Shown here: piece by piece, positions 39,632 to 52,809 of the stretch
Layout of the letters: each line of letters starts with the position of its first letter
Position numbering within the stretch: position 1 is the first letter of the stretch
Assembly (NCBI GenBank): GCA_037447655.1
Contig: JBBHKE010001281.1
Location: 202,039-266,038, forward strand
Origin: Zygnema cylindricum
Taxonomy: Eukaryota; Streptophyta; Zygnematophyceae; Zygnematales; Zygnemataceae
DNA: 64,000 bases
Reading direction: 5' to 3'
Notes under the pieces: generated by a model
The model's database searches: none
Seen by the model: only the letters and a program-made list of their open reading frames with translations
Told to the model about the DNA's origin: nothing
Program-made: the position numbers and the translations under genes

Positions 39632-40073
39632 GCAGGATAAATTAAAAAGCACGATGGTAAACCATCTAAGTCCGGGGGTACAAAATGGGTGGTATGGCCA
39701 ACACATAAAAACTAACAGGGCAATAAAACTAAAGAGAGCAACGACAACAACAACAAGGCAAATAAAAGCACCTAAACCCAAAATGAAAAGCCCAGCAACA
39801 CACAAATCCAAAACAACAACTCTAACACCAACTCAATTATCTATCTAAAAGCAACCCCGTAAGTCCCCCCAACCCGGGGGAGCACGTTGAGGGAGGTCCG
39901 GAACACGGCGACGATCCATAACCGAGATAGCCGATCGGAGGAGAATAGAAGCATGCACTCGCTGTAAAGCCACAGATAAGCGTTGACGATAAAAAGATGT
40001 AAGGACCGAAGGAGGAGGGCTCCCAGGTCCTCGGCGCTCGAAAGCACGCCGAGCGCAAGTACGGAGAAATACT
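39632..40073 (-). mobile_element. LINE 3'-end fragment, 5' truncated
   Basis: It shares AGGCAGGATAAATTAAAAAG, CACGATGGTAAACCATCTAA and the region from GTAAGTCCCCCCA to GGGCTCCCAGGTCCTCGG with the 3' part of 35050-36565 and then stops matching near 40073. The - frame reads LRWFTIVLFNLSC. Confidence 0.65.
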
Positions 40074-40134
40074 AACAAATCTTTGACGCTAATATTGATG
40101 AGCGGTGTAGCTCGGAGCAAGCAATTAAAATTGA

Positions 40135-40586
40135 TAGTGTTGTGTATCGGCAAGAAGTTTATCGCGATAACACCGATACCAATATTTATCGGTTATCGAA
40201 CGGTTAGGGGTTCCCGATATATCGCTCCGAGACCAACAAATTCCGTATCGGCGATAAGTGGAAAGAGTTTAGTACGCTATATAATTGTACTTTATAATAT
40301 ACTGTGTTATGTTTTTCACTGTATATAGCGTGTCGTGGCCACGTGTAAAAATCTGTTCCGTACTCTATGTAACGGAATAACGGCGGTTTAGTACGACGGG
40401 ATAAATCGTACAATTATCGCCAATAGTTATCGGTACTGGGGTTTTCGCGATAAAAAACCGATATTATCGGTTTCTTATCGGCGATAACATCGGTGTCGAT
40501 ACATCGTGCCGATATATCGATTATCGCCAAGCCAAAAAAAAAGTACATATCGATTATCGGCAAAACCCTGCCGATACGCAAGACTA
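40135..40586. mobile_element. hAT-type MITE, family D
   Basis: The left end TAGTGTTGTGTATCGGCA pairs with the inverse right end CTGCCGATACGCAAGACTA, bracketed by a perfect 8-bp duplication AAAATTGA (40127-40134, 40587-40594). Same size class as 18308-18766. Confidence 0.85.
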
Positions 40587-41022
40587 AAAATTGAGCATTT
40601 TTCAATCAAATCTCTATTTGGTATCTAGAATTCAACCATAATTGAAAGAGAGGAAATTATTACAAAGAGAGAAGGAAAGAGATTTTGAAAGTTAGGGTTT
40701 AGTTAAGGGGGTAAGAGGCCAGGCTGGGTTATGTGAACAAGAGCTTCTTCTTAATGAAAATTGGTCCTCCAATGTGAATGTTTCATTGTGAATTTGTTTG
40801 TTTTCCAATTGATGGGGTGTGTGATTCGGAATGGATAAGGGTAAAGGATTTTATGAATTGGAAAATATTTTCCAAATCTTTTTACACATCCTTTTGACCC
40901 AAGCTTGGTTAGAAAACAGCGAGGGGTCATTCAAAAATCGAGCTGCCGTGGACCAATGAGGTTGCTTGACCGAAAGAGGGTGGAATTACGAGTTGAAGTG
41001 ATAAGGGATTGGAAGAAAGCTA

Positions 41023-41574
41023 CAACGCGAATCGTTATTAGAGTATATAACTCTAATTTTGGTTTCCTGAAATTTTGGTTTATTTTTTTAAATAGTATAC
41101 ATGATGTTAATTTTTCCTTTACGTTAAATAAGGTACAGTACAAAATAGCGTAAAGAACGAAAGTACAATAAGATCTAAATAGTGTGGTGTATGGTCAATG
41201 TCAGACCGTACATAAATGTACCTTTTCAAGTAAAAATTTACAAAAAATAAATTAAATCAGGCACGCACGCATAGGAACGTGCGCTCAAAAAACGGGATTC
41301 AATCTGGTCGCATAACTGTCGTAAATTAGTCTCACATGTAACAGATATTTAAATTTCGCGACGGCGTACGATTTCTAACATTTTGTACGGATACATATGT
41401 TAATGTATACAATTGTACGACGATTAATCCTTTTTTTGCAACTACCAAATTGGCATTAACGCCAAAATTAGAATACACCTTTTTTAAAAAAACTTCAAAT
41501 TCATAATTAGCATTAATAACGATATTTTTTTCTCAACACTAATTAAAATTTGACACTAGTAACGATTCGCGGTG
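41023..41574. mobile_element. TA-flanked MITE (CACCG family), long form
   Basis: The left end CAACGCGAATCGTTATTAGA and the right end ACTAGTAACGATTCGCGGTG, with TA on both sides. The interior is close to 58748-59322. Confidence 0.7.
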
Positions 41575-41760
41575 TAATGTAGTTTTGTAGTCGTCTACAA
41601 CCGTCACAAATTACACCCACGTCTACATCCGTCACAATCTAAAGTAACTATTTCATTTCTTTACAGAGGAATGCAATGAAAGCATTACGGAGAATCTTCG
41701 CTAAAAAACAAAGTTACAAGACTAAGCTTTGGTTACATGGGAAGGTGCCCTAAGTGTTCA
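41575..41760. mobile_element. Solo right end of a family B PIF-like MITE
   Basis: Ends GGTTACATGGGAAGGTGCCC followed by TAA, resembling the family B right terminus; words GTAGTCGTCTACAACCGTCA and CCCACGTCTACATCCGTCAC match the interior of 57623-58544 (58380-58440). The left part is missing. Confidence 0.5.
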
Positions 41761-42172
41761 CATCGCACATTTTTTGAAAGTTTTTGTAGAAACGCCACAT
41801 AAGGCTTGTACTCTCAACCAAGTATCGGATGGATTTCATTTTTTTATGTTTTCAAATAAATTGACCTGGCGCACGTTTAAAGAGTAGGAATCTGTTCCGC
41901 AAAACTGGGAAATGAGCATGGAGAGCTTGCGCACTCGTTGATTGGTTAACCTAATTGACTACTCTTACATGTTCACATAGAGATTCTTGTCTAGAAATGT
42001 TATCCATTGTGCACAACTGCGGAACAGTATGAATGGTTATTATCGTAAAGAAATTAGTACTGTGGCGTAGAGGAAAAAATGAACTAATCTACACTCTAGA
42101 TTAACTGAACATCGTAAGTAAGCTATGACGAACCATTTGTTTGTACGTTCACTCAGGATGACTGCGTCGGGA

Positions 42173-42483
42173 TCATAGTTCAAAAGTAGGCGTTTTTATG
42201 GTAGGCCTTTGGTCGGCGCCTCTATCGTAAGTTGTGTTAAGGGCTTTTCATGTGATCTTCTTAGATCGCTTCTTTGATCAGCGACCGTCCGTCCGATCGT
42301 CTGAATCTGACGGTGTAAGCAAAAAACTTCGGTCCGAATGTTTTAATTGGTTCAATTTTTGTTCCGAATGTTTTAATTGGTCCGAATAGGTCCAAATACA
42401 ATATGGGTCTTAAGGTAATATTGTATGTTTTGCATACAATTGGCATATTGTATGGGCCTACTTTCACCTACTAAAGAACTATG
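42173..42483. mobile_element. hAT-type MITE, family C
   Basis: The left end CATAGTTCAAAAGTAGGCG and a shortened right end (CCTACTAAAGAACTATG). Internal TATTGTATGGGCCTACTTTC words match 18260. Target duplication not evident. Confidence 0.6.
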
Positions 42484-42600
42484 ATTGAAAGGTAACATTC
42501 TAACCTTCCGGTTGGCGTATTGAAAATCGGATATGTGTGTACGGAGAAAAGATGTTTTAAGTGGCGAAAAAAACATTGACGCTAATAGCGATTCACGGTG
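42484..42600. mobile_element. Right-hand fragment of a CACCG-family MITE
   Basis: It ends GCTAATAGCGATTCACGGTG followed by TA and contains GTGTGTACGGAGAAAAGATG and TTTTAAGTGGC as in 33085-33311. The left half is absent or displaced by the family C element. Confidence 0.55.
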
Positions 42601-42607
42601 TACTGTA

Positions 42608-42806
42608 CACCTTGAATCGTTATTAGCGTATAGAAATTATTAGTGTAAAGAAAAAATTAGCGTCATTCATTCTAATTTAGTGCCAGGAGACGTGGCAGAT
42701 TATGGTCCACTTCCTTAAATAGTGTAATTTATTATATTTAAGGTATCAATCTCAAAATTTTGGGGTGCCGATATATCGTACATAAGGCAAATAACGATTC
42801 ACGGTG
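42608..42806. mobile_element. TA-flanked MITE (CACCG family), short form
   Basis: Ends CACCTTGAATCGTTATTAGC and the inverse AACGATTCACGGTG with TA on both sides. 199 bp, the same length as 28714-28912 and in opposite internal orientation. Confidence 0.75.
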
Positions 42807-43086
42807 TACTGTACTTTTCTAATACATTACTGCATCCCATCCATGTCAACGCATCTGCTCAAATAATTTCCAGTCTTGCCACGCCCCTTTCAAAAGAGGG
42901 GAAGAAATGAAACTAGGGTGTAGAAGCTGAAGATTATACTGATTCTTAAAGACTGATTCTTAAAGCTGTCTGCAGTGCTCCATTACGGGACACACTGTCT
43001 ATTTATTTAGTCGCTGATTAATTTGTCAAAATACTGATTTTCTTGTAGTTAGATTGAAAAAAAGGTGGAGCAATTTTTCATGAAAC

Positions 43087-46000
43087 ATGCTTTTACAACA
43101 TAAAAACCTCGGACTGCTTTTGGCGACTTCTGAAAAATCTGCCAATGTGATTAAATTGGCTGGGATTACAGTATTGCTAGTAACACTTCTTGTTTGTTTC
43201 CAGTATGGCCCGTCTGTATCCCTTTCGGAACCCTTTTTGGCCATTAAAGGAGGTAAATTATTTTTCTGCAAACTACTTGATGCCTTAGCTGTGTTATAAA
43301 GTGATATTTCTACCATGTCAGGTAGTATTCAGCGCAGAAGATAGAAAAAAAGGGTCCTCAATAGAAAATAGCAGTCTTGTTTTGATCCTTTTTTTTAATT
43401 TTGTTATTGTCAGGTGAGCTTGTAGCATCTTTTTTTTGAATTACAAAATTTATGAAGAACTGTTTAGAAAGGTACACCGTGCGTCGTTATTAGTGTCAAT
43501 GACAATATATCGGTGCCTCGAAATTTTACTCCTCGAACCTAAAATAGTATCAATGACATCAATTGTTTTTTTCTTCAAACGGTTCAGAATACGCCACGTT
43601 CCTCATTCAAAACTGGATAAGAATTAATAACATTAATATAAACCTTACACTAGTAATTTCTTTACTCTAATAACAATTCACGTTGTACATCATAGGCCCC
43701 TGTTGCTGTACTTCAGTTATTTCCAATGAGTCAAACCTGTCAAAATTTTATCCTTGCAAGCATTACACAGAAAACACAAACTTTCCCAAATTTGACTTTC
43801 TAACCACCTTACTTAAGCATTCAACAGAGAATCCATGTATTTATCCATAAGTCCATCTACATTTTTTATTCCATGTTCGTTTCATTGTTTCATTTTGGTT
43901 CAAGATAGTGCAAAACTGTCTCTTGCGAGTTTCGAGTTTGCACAAAAAAGTAAAAAACAGTGTACTTTATTGCTCATTTCTGCAAACATTTGGATGAACT
44001 GACAATGCTGAAATTGACGCTTTTCAAATGCTGTTAAAAATCCGATAAAGTAAACCTATACCGGCTATAGGAGAATAATTTTTCAAAGTCTTCCCCAACG
44101 TTTTGTTTTCCTTCATTTATGACTACTAACATATATGTTTTGATCCTCTTCTGTTTATCAATGATTCTTACGCCTATGTATTTCGGAATGTAGCAGAGAA
44201 CTTTCAAAGTTTGCAGTTGACCTATTTTGAACCAAGTTTTTCTCTCTTGTCGATAATGCTTATCTCCCTTTTTTTTCCATTAAATCACACAACGTTTATT
44301 CTTCTAAAACGCCTCCGAATCATGTAAGAGCAGCCCTAAATCCTTATTCAGCCATAAAATTCTTCTCTCCCATAATTTTTTAGGACTTACATCAGGTCTC
44401 TTTTTTATTTTGCAGGAGTTGAGATGGACCCACTCGAAAATTTGTCAAAAATGGTTCAAGACAGTCCTATGATATGGATGGCTGTTCAGTTCGATGTCCA
44501 TATGCTCCTACTTATCCATACTTCTAAAGGAAGTCATCTGAATCTTCTGGGAAAGACCCCTACAGCATGTATATATAACAATACTATTCGGGCGAAGCAT
44601 TCTTTGGAGACTGTTATCCGGACAAATGCATTCAAAATAGAAAGTGATTGGACTGTAGTTTGTGCGTTCCCTGAAGAAGAAGATCGTCTTCGGCTTACAG
44701 ATGCGACATATGTCACGTTAGAGGTGAGAATTGTTTTGTTTCAAGCTGCAATTCACAAGTTTTTGGAGTTTTGGAAGTTTGAAAGGATACTTGGACGACT
44801 TTTATGTAACTTACAATTTTGTCATGACAGTAAATGGAGATTCTTTGTTTTGTGGGAATGAATATTGTTATCAGGAGAAAATTGTACGACGTTGGGAAAA
44901 TGGCCAAATTTACTTCAGTCATATTGAAATTGCTGTGAAATATTAACGAGAAATGGTGTGATTGTTTTATTAAATTTTAAGACTCAATGCAAATGCCAGT
45001 ACCTTATTATGGAACCAAAAAACAGATCTGTAAATGCCTGTGGAATAAATTTTGATCTTAATTGTGGGTTTCTTGTCATTATGGGAAGGCAGGTTGATGG
45101 TCTAGTTTTGCCAACGATAGCAAAATATCCAAACCGAGAAAACTGGAAAAATACAGTTTATTTTTCTGTGATTGTTGAAGATAAGTTATTAATTTTTGCC
45201 AAAGGCCTTCGTCGGAAATCGAGCCGAAATCCTTCGGACAAGATGCTCAAGAATAGCAGCTGTATTTTTGGAGAGAAGCTCCGCACAAAGGTTTTGAGTA
45301 TGTGTCTTGAGAATATCATCTGTGAGTTACCGCCTGAAGAAATGAGAAAGGAACTTCGTGGGAAGCCTGTCAGTCTAATAGTTGGGTCCAGAAAATTCTT
45401 AACAGCCTTACTGTTCAATCCAGACTTGACCAAAGATAATCTTTTTCGTGAAAGTATGGCTCTTCTTGGTATAACAAGGCCGGCGACAGATGATGTCGTT
45501 CTTGAGAAAGAACATTCTAAAGTTTTGCAAGTTCGTGAAACGGTGTTAGAAAAAAAGCATAAATTGTGTGCGTGTACCATGGTTTGGAACTCGGCCAGGT
45601 TCCTCCGAGAGTGGGTGATGTACCATGGCCGTATTGGAGTAAGCCGGTTTTTCTTTTACGACAACAATAGTGACGACGACTTAGAGGATGAAGTTAATTT
45701 TCTGCGACCATACAATGTTACGAGACACCCATGGCCGTGGCTCAAGACTCAGGAGGCTGGTTTCTCACATTGTGCAATAAGGGCCGAAAAGGAGTGTGAA
45801 TGGATGATGTATATCGACGTGGACGAGTTTATTTATCCGAGAAAACTGTTCTTGGAAAGAGTTCGAAAGATGAAGTCAGATGAGTCGAAGCTGAAACTTG
45901 GGAAATCACCTCAAACAAGTCCACCCATGTTAGAAAGCTTGATAGAAAACATCACGAGCAACTTTCAGGAGGAAAATAAAAAAGTTGGACAGTTGAAGTT

Positions 46001-46466
46001 TGCTTGTCGTAATTTTGGGCCATCAGGATTGGAAGACCTTCCTCCTTCAGGTCAAATGGTGAATTATGTCTGTAGGGAGTCGAAGAAAAATCGGAAAAAG
46101 TCGATCGTTTTATTGGAAGCCCTTAGTCCCACTCGTTGTGGTGTAATTCACTATTTTGATTTAAAAGAAGGCTATGTTGACCAAGAGCCGAAACCTCGCG
46201 ATGGTGTCATTAATCACTACAAGTATCAAGTTTGGGAAATTTTTGAGACGAGGTACCACCGAAGAGTCGCGACATATGTTTTCGATTGGAGACACATGCA
46301 CAAAAAGCCTCCAAAACTTGACCTTCCTGCCGGTTTGGGGTACGAACCAATCAAACCAAAGGATTGGAAGACTAAATTTTGTGATGTGAATGATACCGCT
46401 TTGAGAGACCATGTGCAACGAACGTTTCTTTTGAAGAATGGTAAACTTCCCTGGGAACGAGATTAG
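43087..46466 (+). CDS. Glycosyltransferase family 92 protein, complete
   Basis: Probable Golgi type II membrane glycosyltransferase; relatives include plant GT92 (DUF23) proteins, some of which add galactose to cell-wall glycans. The acceptor and donor here are not deducible. Three exons in phase: 43087-43252, 44416-44723, 45093-46466; 615 residues. Residues about 22-38 (VIKLAGITVLLVTLLVCF) form a signal anchor. The catalytic part, in exon 3, has CACTMVWNSARFLREWVMYH, the FFFYDNNSDDD motif, HPWPWLKTQEAGFSHCA, and MMYIDVDEFIYP near residue 400, whose DVD is the expected metal-binding DxD. Downstream are CGVIHYFDLKEG and INHYKYQVWEIF. No break is seen. The start at 43087 is the one giving a membrane anchor in phase with exon 2; a second ATG at 43204 is out of phase. 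Intron 1 carries a MITE. Confidence 0.85.
43475..43685. mobile_element. CACCG-family MITE in intron 1 of the GT92 gene
   Basis: Ends CACCGTGCGTCGTTATTAG and the inverse CTAATAACAATTCACGTTG, TA on both sides. It lies 222 bp after the donor at 43253. Confidence 0.7.
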
Positions 46467-49400
46467 TTGTTAAGATTCATAGGTAAACTAGTATGTTCAC
46501 AAAAGCTCATTGTTTCATTCTTTTCGTAACTTAAGTTATTTATTGTAGTACCGTTGTTTCCATAAGGCGCTTGCAGTTGCCAAAATTTAACACAAGCATT
46601 TGTGTCAAACATTGGAATAAGCATTTTTGGGTGCATGTTTTTTTTATGGTGTGAGCTATGCTCGGTCTTGTATTTCCCGACGATGGGACACTACACTATG
46701 AATCTTTATTAGCGCAAGTAACAGTAATTCGGTGCTGGTTGCCCTTTGACCACAGAATCATATGAATATATATATATTTTTTTAACGGTACATGCCATCT
46801 TGAACTGGTGTAAAATTGATAATGCTAGTTCAAATGTGAAGCTATAAGTTTCTTTAATAAGGAGTCATGGTGTAGCTACTGTAAGCCAATTCGAGGCTTC
46901 TTGGAAAAAGTGGAACATGGCACATGCTGGCTTTGCGTTTCACTTGTACGCTAAATTTCAAATACTGTTAGTGGAAATGATACTGACCTTTTGTCTAATT
47001 AGCGTAAAGGTTATATATTTAAGTGAGCATCGAGTTTCACTTTAGGACAGGTAAAGGATCCTCTAGCGCTTATGCTTTTTATGCCACTTAATTAAACTTT
47101 TCTCCTGACCCACGTGTCAACTCTCCTTTTTGAGACCACCAATCTGACGGAAAGAATGTTATCTTTCCATTGCAACCATCCGGCCCCATAAACTCACAAG
47201 TTTGCATGGAGAAAATTTGGTTTAAGTGGTGAAACAAAAACGTTGATAACATTTCTAGTTTTAAGGTCCACAGATTGGGGTTCATCAATTCGGTTTTATC
47301 GCCAGTTGTCTCTGACTGAAACTGTGAATGTGGAAATTGATGTGTTCGAAAAAACTGAGCTTTCAAATTATGAAGCCAGGGGACGCTTTATTTCTCATTG
47401 GTTAAACCCTTAAAAAAAACCTCTTGTCAATTTGGTACCGCTTTGGATTAAGACTCTTAATGTCTGCGATTCACTGTACTTTTGTAGTTTTTCCCACAGA
47501 TGTATTCAGTTGTGCATGTTAAAACTTTAATTCCAACTCGTATCTTTTTGCTCTCATTGACACATGTATACAACTATTTTGCCACATATGCTTGACGAAA
47601 TGTCAGGGGATAAAGTATTATGCACCTCAACTCTTATCGCCCATAAAACAAAAATGGGAAAAAAATCGTGGCAACCGTGTGGAGCTCTACGAACAAAAGC
47701 GGCAAATGTATCATCACAAAGTTCGGCGTCGCTTCCATGGATTTTGTCATTTTGTCAATTTGCTGATTTTCGAATGCTTTTTTCTTTGATTGCTTTGCCC
47801 TAGATGAATTAAATCTGGTAATATAGCTGTGGTAAAAAATGAAACTATCCATTTATCGCGATATATGATATTTTATAAATTTAATGTTTTATATAAGGCC
47901 TGTTCTCCATTAGGGGGTCCCAGTAAACATGCGGATACGTCTATTTCTAGTGTTTACTGGCACAGCCTTCCATTATGTCGCGCCAGTAGACATCCTTTCT
48001 CAATTATGATTGGCGCCACGTAAGTTAGTTTTCATATTCTGAACATCTAAAAATATTCTTCAAACTGAAAATTTGTGCATAATATTTGTACGAGCGGAGG
48101 TAGTTAATGATTCGTACGAAAATTTTACGAACAAATTATAAAGCTTTTTTAAGTTAATTTCAGAAAGACTGTTCAAAGTCGTTTGTCGTCTTTTAAGAAA
48201 ACCTTCTTAAAACATTCCCGTATTGAGAACATCTTCTTCGATATAGCAGATTCCCCCGTCAACATTATGTTTCCCCTTTTTATTTAGCTTCAACTTCTCT
48301 ATCTTTTCTCTATTACAAAATTCATACCATGGTTTTAATGTCCACACGCATGTTTCCCTGTTACCTTCTAAAAAAACAGTGAATAATTCAATATGAAGGA
48401 CATATAGAAATTTACTAAAAAGGAACAGCATTAAAAAAACCTTCTTTATCTCAAAGATCAGCAAAAAGTCGACCATGACCGTAGTCACCATCATTTGTCA
48501 ACAAATTATATTATTACATATATCTATGATTAAAAACCTTCCACTCATAAACAACATTTTTTCCCTTTCCTATATGATGCATAATTTGCCCTAAACACTA
48601 TTTACTTGCCAAATAAATCCAGTATATTGTGAATTCCCATAATTGTTCACAACTGTAGTAATTACAAATCAACATAAGTCCATATTATCCACTTTAGACG
48701 CTTCTCGATTATTCATACCACGCTCTTCATATAACTCGAGACAAAATATTTCTTTCTCCCTTCTCCCTTCTCCTCACACCACTTTCTTCTTCTCCCTCTC
48801 CTCCCTCCCTCCCACTCCCACTCCCATTAAACACCAAAACAACAAAAAACCTTTTCTAGTAACCAAAATACCTCTCCAAAATTTCACTGACTCTTGTACA
48901 ACATTTAGAATATAGAAACTTAGAATATAGAAAAACCGTGAAAAACCCTACTTTATTTTGTAAACCTTTGTTATTACATCTCTATTATGATACAATAACA
49001 ATAACGAACATTATTTAACAACAATCTTCTATTTATTTAATTCCACCAAGGGGCAAAATGTACATCATTCTTACGGCAAGATGTACAATTTCCGTGTTTT
49101 GAAGGAAGAACAACAGATCCTGGATTCAGAAAAAGACAAAAAAAAAGTTCAGGAAAAGTCAAAAAAAAGTTCAGTAAAAGTCAAAAAAAAAGTACAGAAA
49201 AAGCAAACAATCAAGATAAATAATAGAAAAGTGGCGTATATCAATCGAAGTCGCAAACGATAATATCGAGATTTCGGTATATCGTAAAATCGAGGAATTA
49301 AAAACTCGATATTTGTGGACATCACAATAACTGACGACAATTTATTGATAAAAGTAAAATATTTCGAACACAAACCTAGAAAAGACAAAATATATAGCTA

Positions 49401-49875
49401 TTGGACGAGATTAACAAGTACATCATCCTAAAAATGACAATCAGGGTACAAAGTCATAAGGTAATTAATTACACGAGAGAAAACTACCCCCATTTTAAGA
49501 AGGAATCGTATGTAAGATTACTCAAAAAATTGTACGAGTTGTACAATTTACCCTCAAAAAGTTTAACGAAGGTAAAACTTTGATAGTGTACTAAACTTAT
49601 CAAACATTAATTTTACACACTGCAAACATTTTCATGCATCAATTCATTACCGTACAATACAAAAATAAACTTCATAATTTGGTGTGGCATACCAAAAAGG
49701 ATTTTTCTCCAACCTCGACGGATCACAAAACAGAAAGTTCTGAGTAGTACGAAAATAAATGTACTAATAAATGATCCTGATAATATCGCAATATCAATAT
49801 ATCGCAATCATCGGCGATTCAATATATGAAGTCGATATATCGATTATCGAGACCCATAATTATAGTACATATTGA
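46467..49875. other. Intergenic region between GT92 and GRDP-like genes
   Basis: No supported gene. 46690-47485 has weak CACCG-type ends (CACTATGAATCTTTATTAGC on the left, CTGCGATTCACTGTA on the right), a probable decayed MITE. 49250-49905 is rich in ATATCG/CGATAT words like the family D hAT MITEs (AATATATCGCAATCATCGGC, GTCGATATATCGATTATCG) and is probably a degenerate copy. 48740-48830 is CT-rich. Confidence 0.45.
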
Positions 49876-50274
49876 TTATAGAGCAAAACATCTTCGATAT
49901 ACATCACCAACAAATAAACAAACAAAAAACACAAAATCAAATACAGAAATAAAATAAACAGTAAAAAAAACTCGGCAAAAGTTTTCTGATCGAACCCTCA
50001 GACATACTAAATTAAAAAAGTGGGAAAAAATGCTGGAAGAAAAGGAAAAAACTTTGGAAGGAAAAGGGGAAGGAAGGAAGGAGGGGAATGGACCGGAAGG
50101 AATGAGCCCGGGAGGGAGGACCCAGGGAGGAAGGAGGGAGGGTTGTGCTGGGCGGAGAAATATAATGGTGGAAGTGGGGGAGAAGAGGGAGAGGGGATCG
50201 GAAGGGCAGGAGAGGAGGACGTGAGAGGGAAAGAGGGGAGGATAGGCTGAACAGAGGAAGGAAGAGGAGAGGGA

Positions 50275-50308
50275 GAGGGAGAGAAAGAGAGAGAGCGAGC
50301 GAGAGAGA

Positions 50309-50355
<47 letters not shown>
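50275..50355. repeat. GA/CT microsatellite directly after a GRDP-gene donor
   Basis: GAGAGA on + (CTCTCT on the coding - strand), beginning within 10 bp of the donor GAG/GTAAGT at 50361. Confidence 0.85.
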
Positions 50356-50357
<2 letters not shown>

Positions 50358-50361
50358 TTAC

Positions 50362-52773
50362 CTCCATAGTAAGTGACTTCCAGTTTAGAAGTGCTGTGGC
50401 ACGCCATTTTCGGTCTCGGAAGGAGTACCTTACAATCGTCACAAAACCCTCGTCTTCTTTTTGTATTACCCCTTTTTCCTCTGTTTCCAGCTTTTCGTCT
50501 TTTGTTTCTCCCTCTCCTTTTCCCTCGGTTTCTTCTTTTTCCCCTTTTTTGTCCTTCTCTCCCTCCTCTCCCTTTTCTTCTTCAGAAACCGAATATTGCA
50601 AATGTCTCCCTTTCACAATCTTTATTTGTACCCCTTTTTCACCAGTCAGAGAAACATCGACCAAGGAAATTTCGGGTTTTGACAGATTTTCCGAAGAAGA
50701 CGAAAAACTTATTTCAAGATTCCATTTTTTGACAGCTGTCCATCTGTGATTCGTTTTATTTTCCGAAATCGTTTCGGAAAAAAACAAGGTCTCAAGTGCT
50801 GGAAAAATAGAGGGGGGAGAGGAAGGGGAGAGGGAGAGAAAGCGAGAGAGATGGAGAGAGGGGGAGAGGGGAGAGGCAGAGGGAGAGGGAGGGAGAGTGA
50901 GGGAGAGGGAGGGGAGAGGGGGAGACAGGAGGGAGAGGGAGAGACAGGAGGGAGAGGGGGAGGGAGAGGGAGAGGCAGGGAGAGGGAGAGAGAGGATGAG
51001 AGAGTCAACGAGAGAGGGAAAGTGAGAGAGGCATCTGTAATTCAATTTTTTTTCCAAGATCGTTTTGACAGTAAGAAAGTTAGGGCCGAAACAAACAGAA
51101 AAACCAAAAAAGACAAGATGACGAAACAGGATAAAGACGAAAAACAAAAAAAGGGGGAGAAACAAAAAGAGCAATAAAAAAAGACGAGGATAAGTTTCAT
51201 ACACATGTTTTAACACACAAACACATATAAAATCATGTACTTTTAACTTCATGTTACTTCACATTTTTACTTTTGACATAATTTTGTTGTCTTTAAAAAA
51301 AATAAAAAAATGGCATTTGAGTCTACCTTGGTTTTCAGAATCCACCCCTTTCACTCCAAAAATTTCAATTTTCTTTTCATTTTTTGAATTTTCTGCCTCC
51401 AATCTGAGCCCCAATCGGAGAAAAAAAATAAAAAAAAATCAAATAAACAAATAAATATTTAAGCAAATAAATAAACAAAAAGAGTATACAAAATAACAAC
51501 TCTAGTAACAATATTGATAATGATAGCAATCAAGATGGTACTGCAATAGTAAAAAACAAAAAAAAAGTATTTTTTTTTAAATAAATAAATAAAAACAAAA
51601 TAAAATAAAATAAAATAAAAATAAAACCTTGTTCAGATTAAGGGTTAGCAATATATTGTAAGTTATTCATCGTGGTTTAAAAGGAAGATAAAAGAGGGAG
51701 AAAGTGGGAGAAGCGGACAGGAAGGGGAAAGAGGGAAAGAGGGAAAAAGGAGGAGGGAGAAAGAGGGAGAAATAGGGCGAGGAAGAGGGAGATCAAGGGA
51801 GAGGACGAGGAAGAAAGAGGAAGAAAGGAGGGGAGAAAGCGGGAGCAAGAGGGAGAGGAAGAGGAGAAAAGAGAGGAGAAAAAGAGGGAAAAGAAGAAAG
51901 AAAGGAGGGAGCAGTCCATTCCATTACATCTCTAACTATTTGTAAATTCTCTACCAACAAAAAAACATATACCTCTAAAATACTCAGCAAAAAAACAGGA
52001 AAGAATAACAAATGAAAAAAAAAATATTACATAAACAAATCAACAAACCCTTCTAATTTTCTTTCTTTCGCTTTCTTTATTATTTATTTATCTACCTTAT
52101 TATGTTACGGGGTCTCACTTTTCAAAAATCCACAATCGGGTTTCCCTCGTGTGATCCAACACTCGAAAAACCTCTCCCTCTCCCTCTCCCTCTCCCTCTC
52201 CAACATTTTTTTTTTCCAGACGGAGGAGGTAAGGCCCCAAAATCGGAGGAGTGACAGAAAAGTTCACATGAAGAGAGGGAGGTTTGGGTTTAAAAAAAAG
52301 CGATTTCTGCAAAAATCATAATATAAAAGGGAGCAAGAAAGGGTATAAAACGGGGTTTAAAATGTGCCGTTAAAAGTTTTTTTTTTATATATATGTAAGT
52401 TTTGGGGACCCCTATGGCTTTTGGAAATTTAGAAAAATTACAATTTGGGGAAGTTACCTCGGTGGGGGAGGAGAGAGAAGAAAAAGTTAGAGAGAGAGGG
52501 GAACCAAGAGAAAGAGAGGAAGAAAGAGAAGAAGAACGAAAGAGGGGAAAGGAGGAAGGTAGAGAAAAAGGAGACAGAGATGGAAAGAGGAGAAGGGACA
52601 GAAAGGGACAGAAAGAGGGTGAAAAAGAGAAAGAGAAAAGCGACAGAGGGAGAGAGATAAAAGGAAATAAACCCACCATTTCATTATTAAGGAACTGATT
52701 GAAGAGAAGTCAGAAAGAGAAACGGAACAAGAGAGAGAAAGAAATATAGAGCGGAGAGATTGAGAGAGAGGGA

Positions 52774-52809
<36 letters not shown>

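Noticed and set aside
43204-43252. ATG at 43204 (MARLYPFRN) as the GT92 start
   Set aside because: Its frame is out of phase with exon 2. The upstream ATG at 43087 is in phase and supplies the expected membrane anchor.
49876-51252. 458-codon open frame on - as one protein
   Set aside because: Only 50798-50362 is conserved-looking GRDP exon. The front is intron with CT repeats (Ser-Leu runs) and the end reads intron after the donor at 50361.
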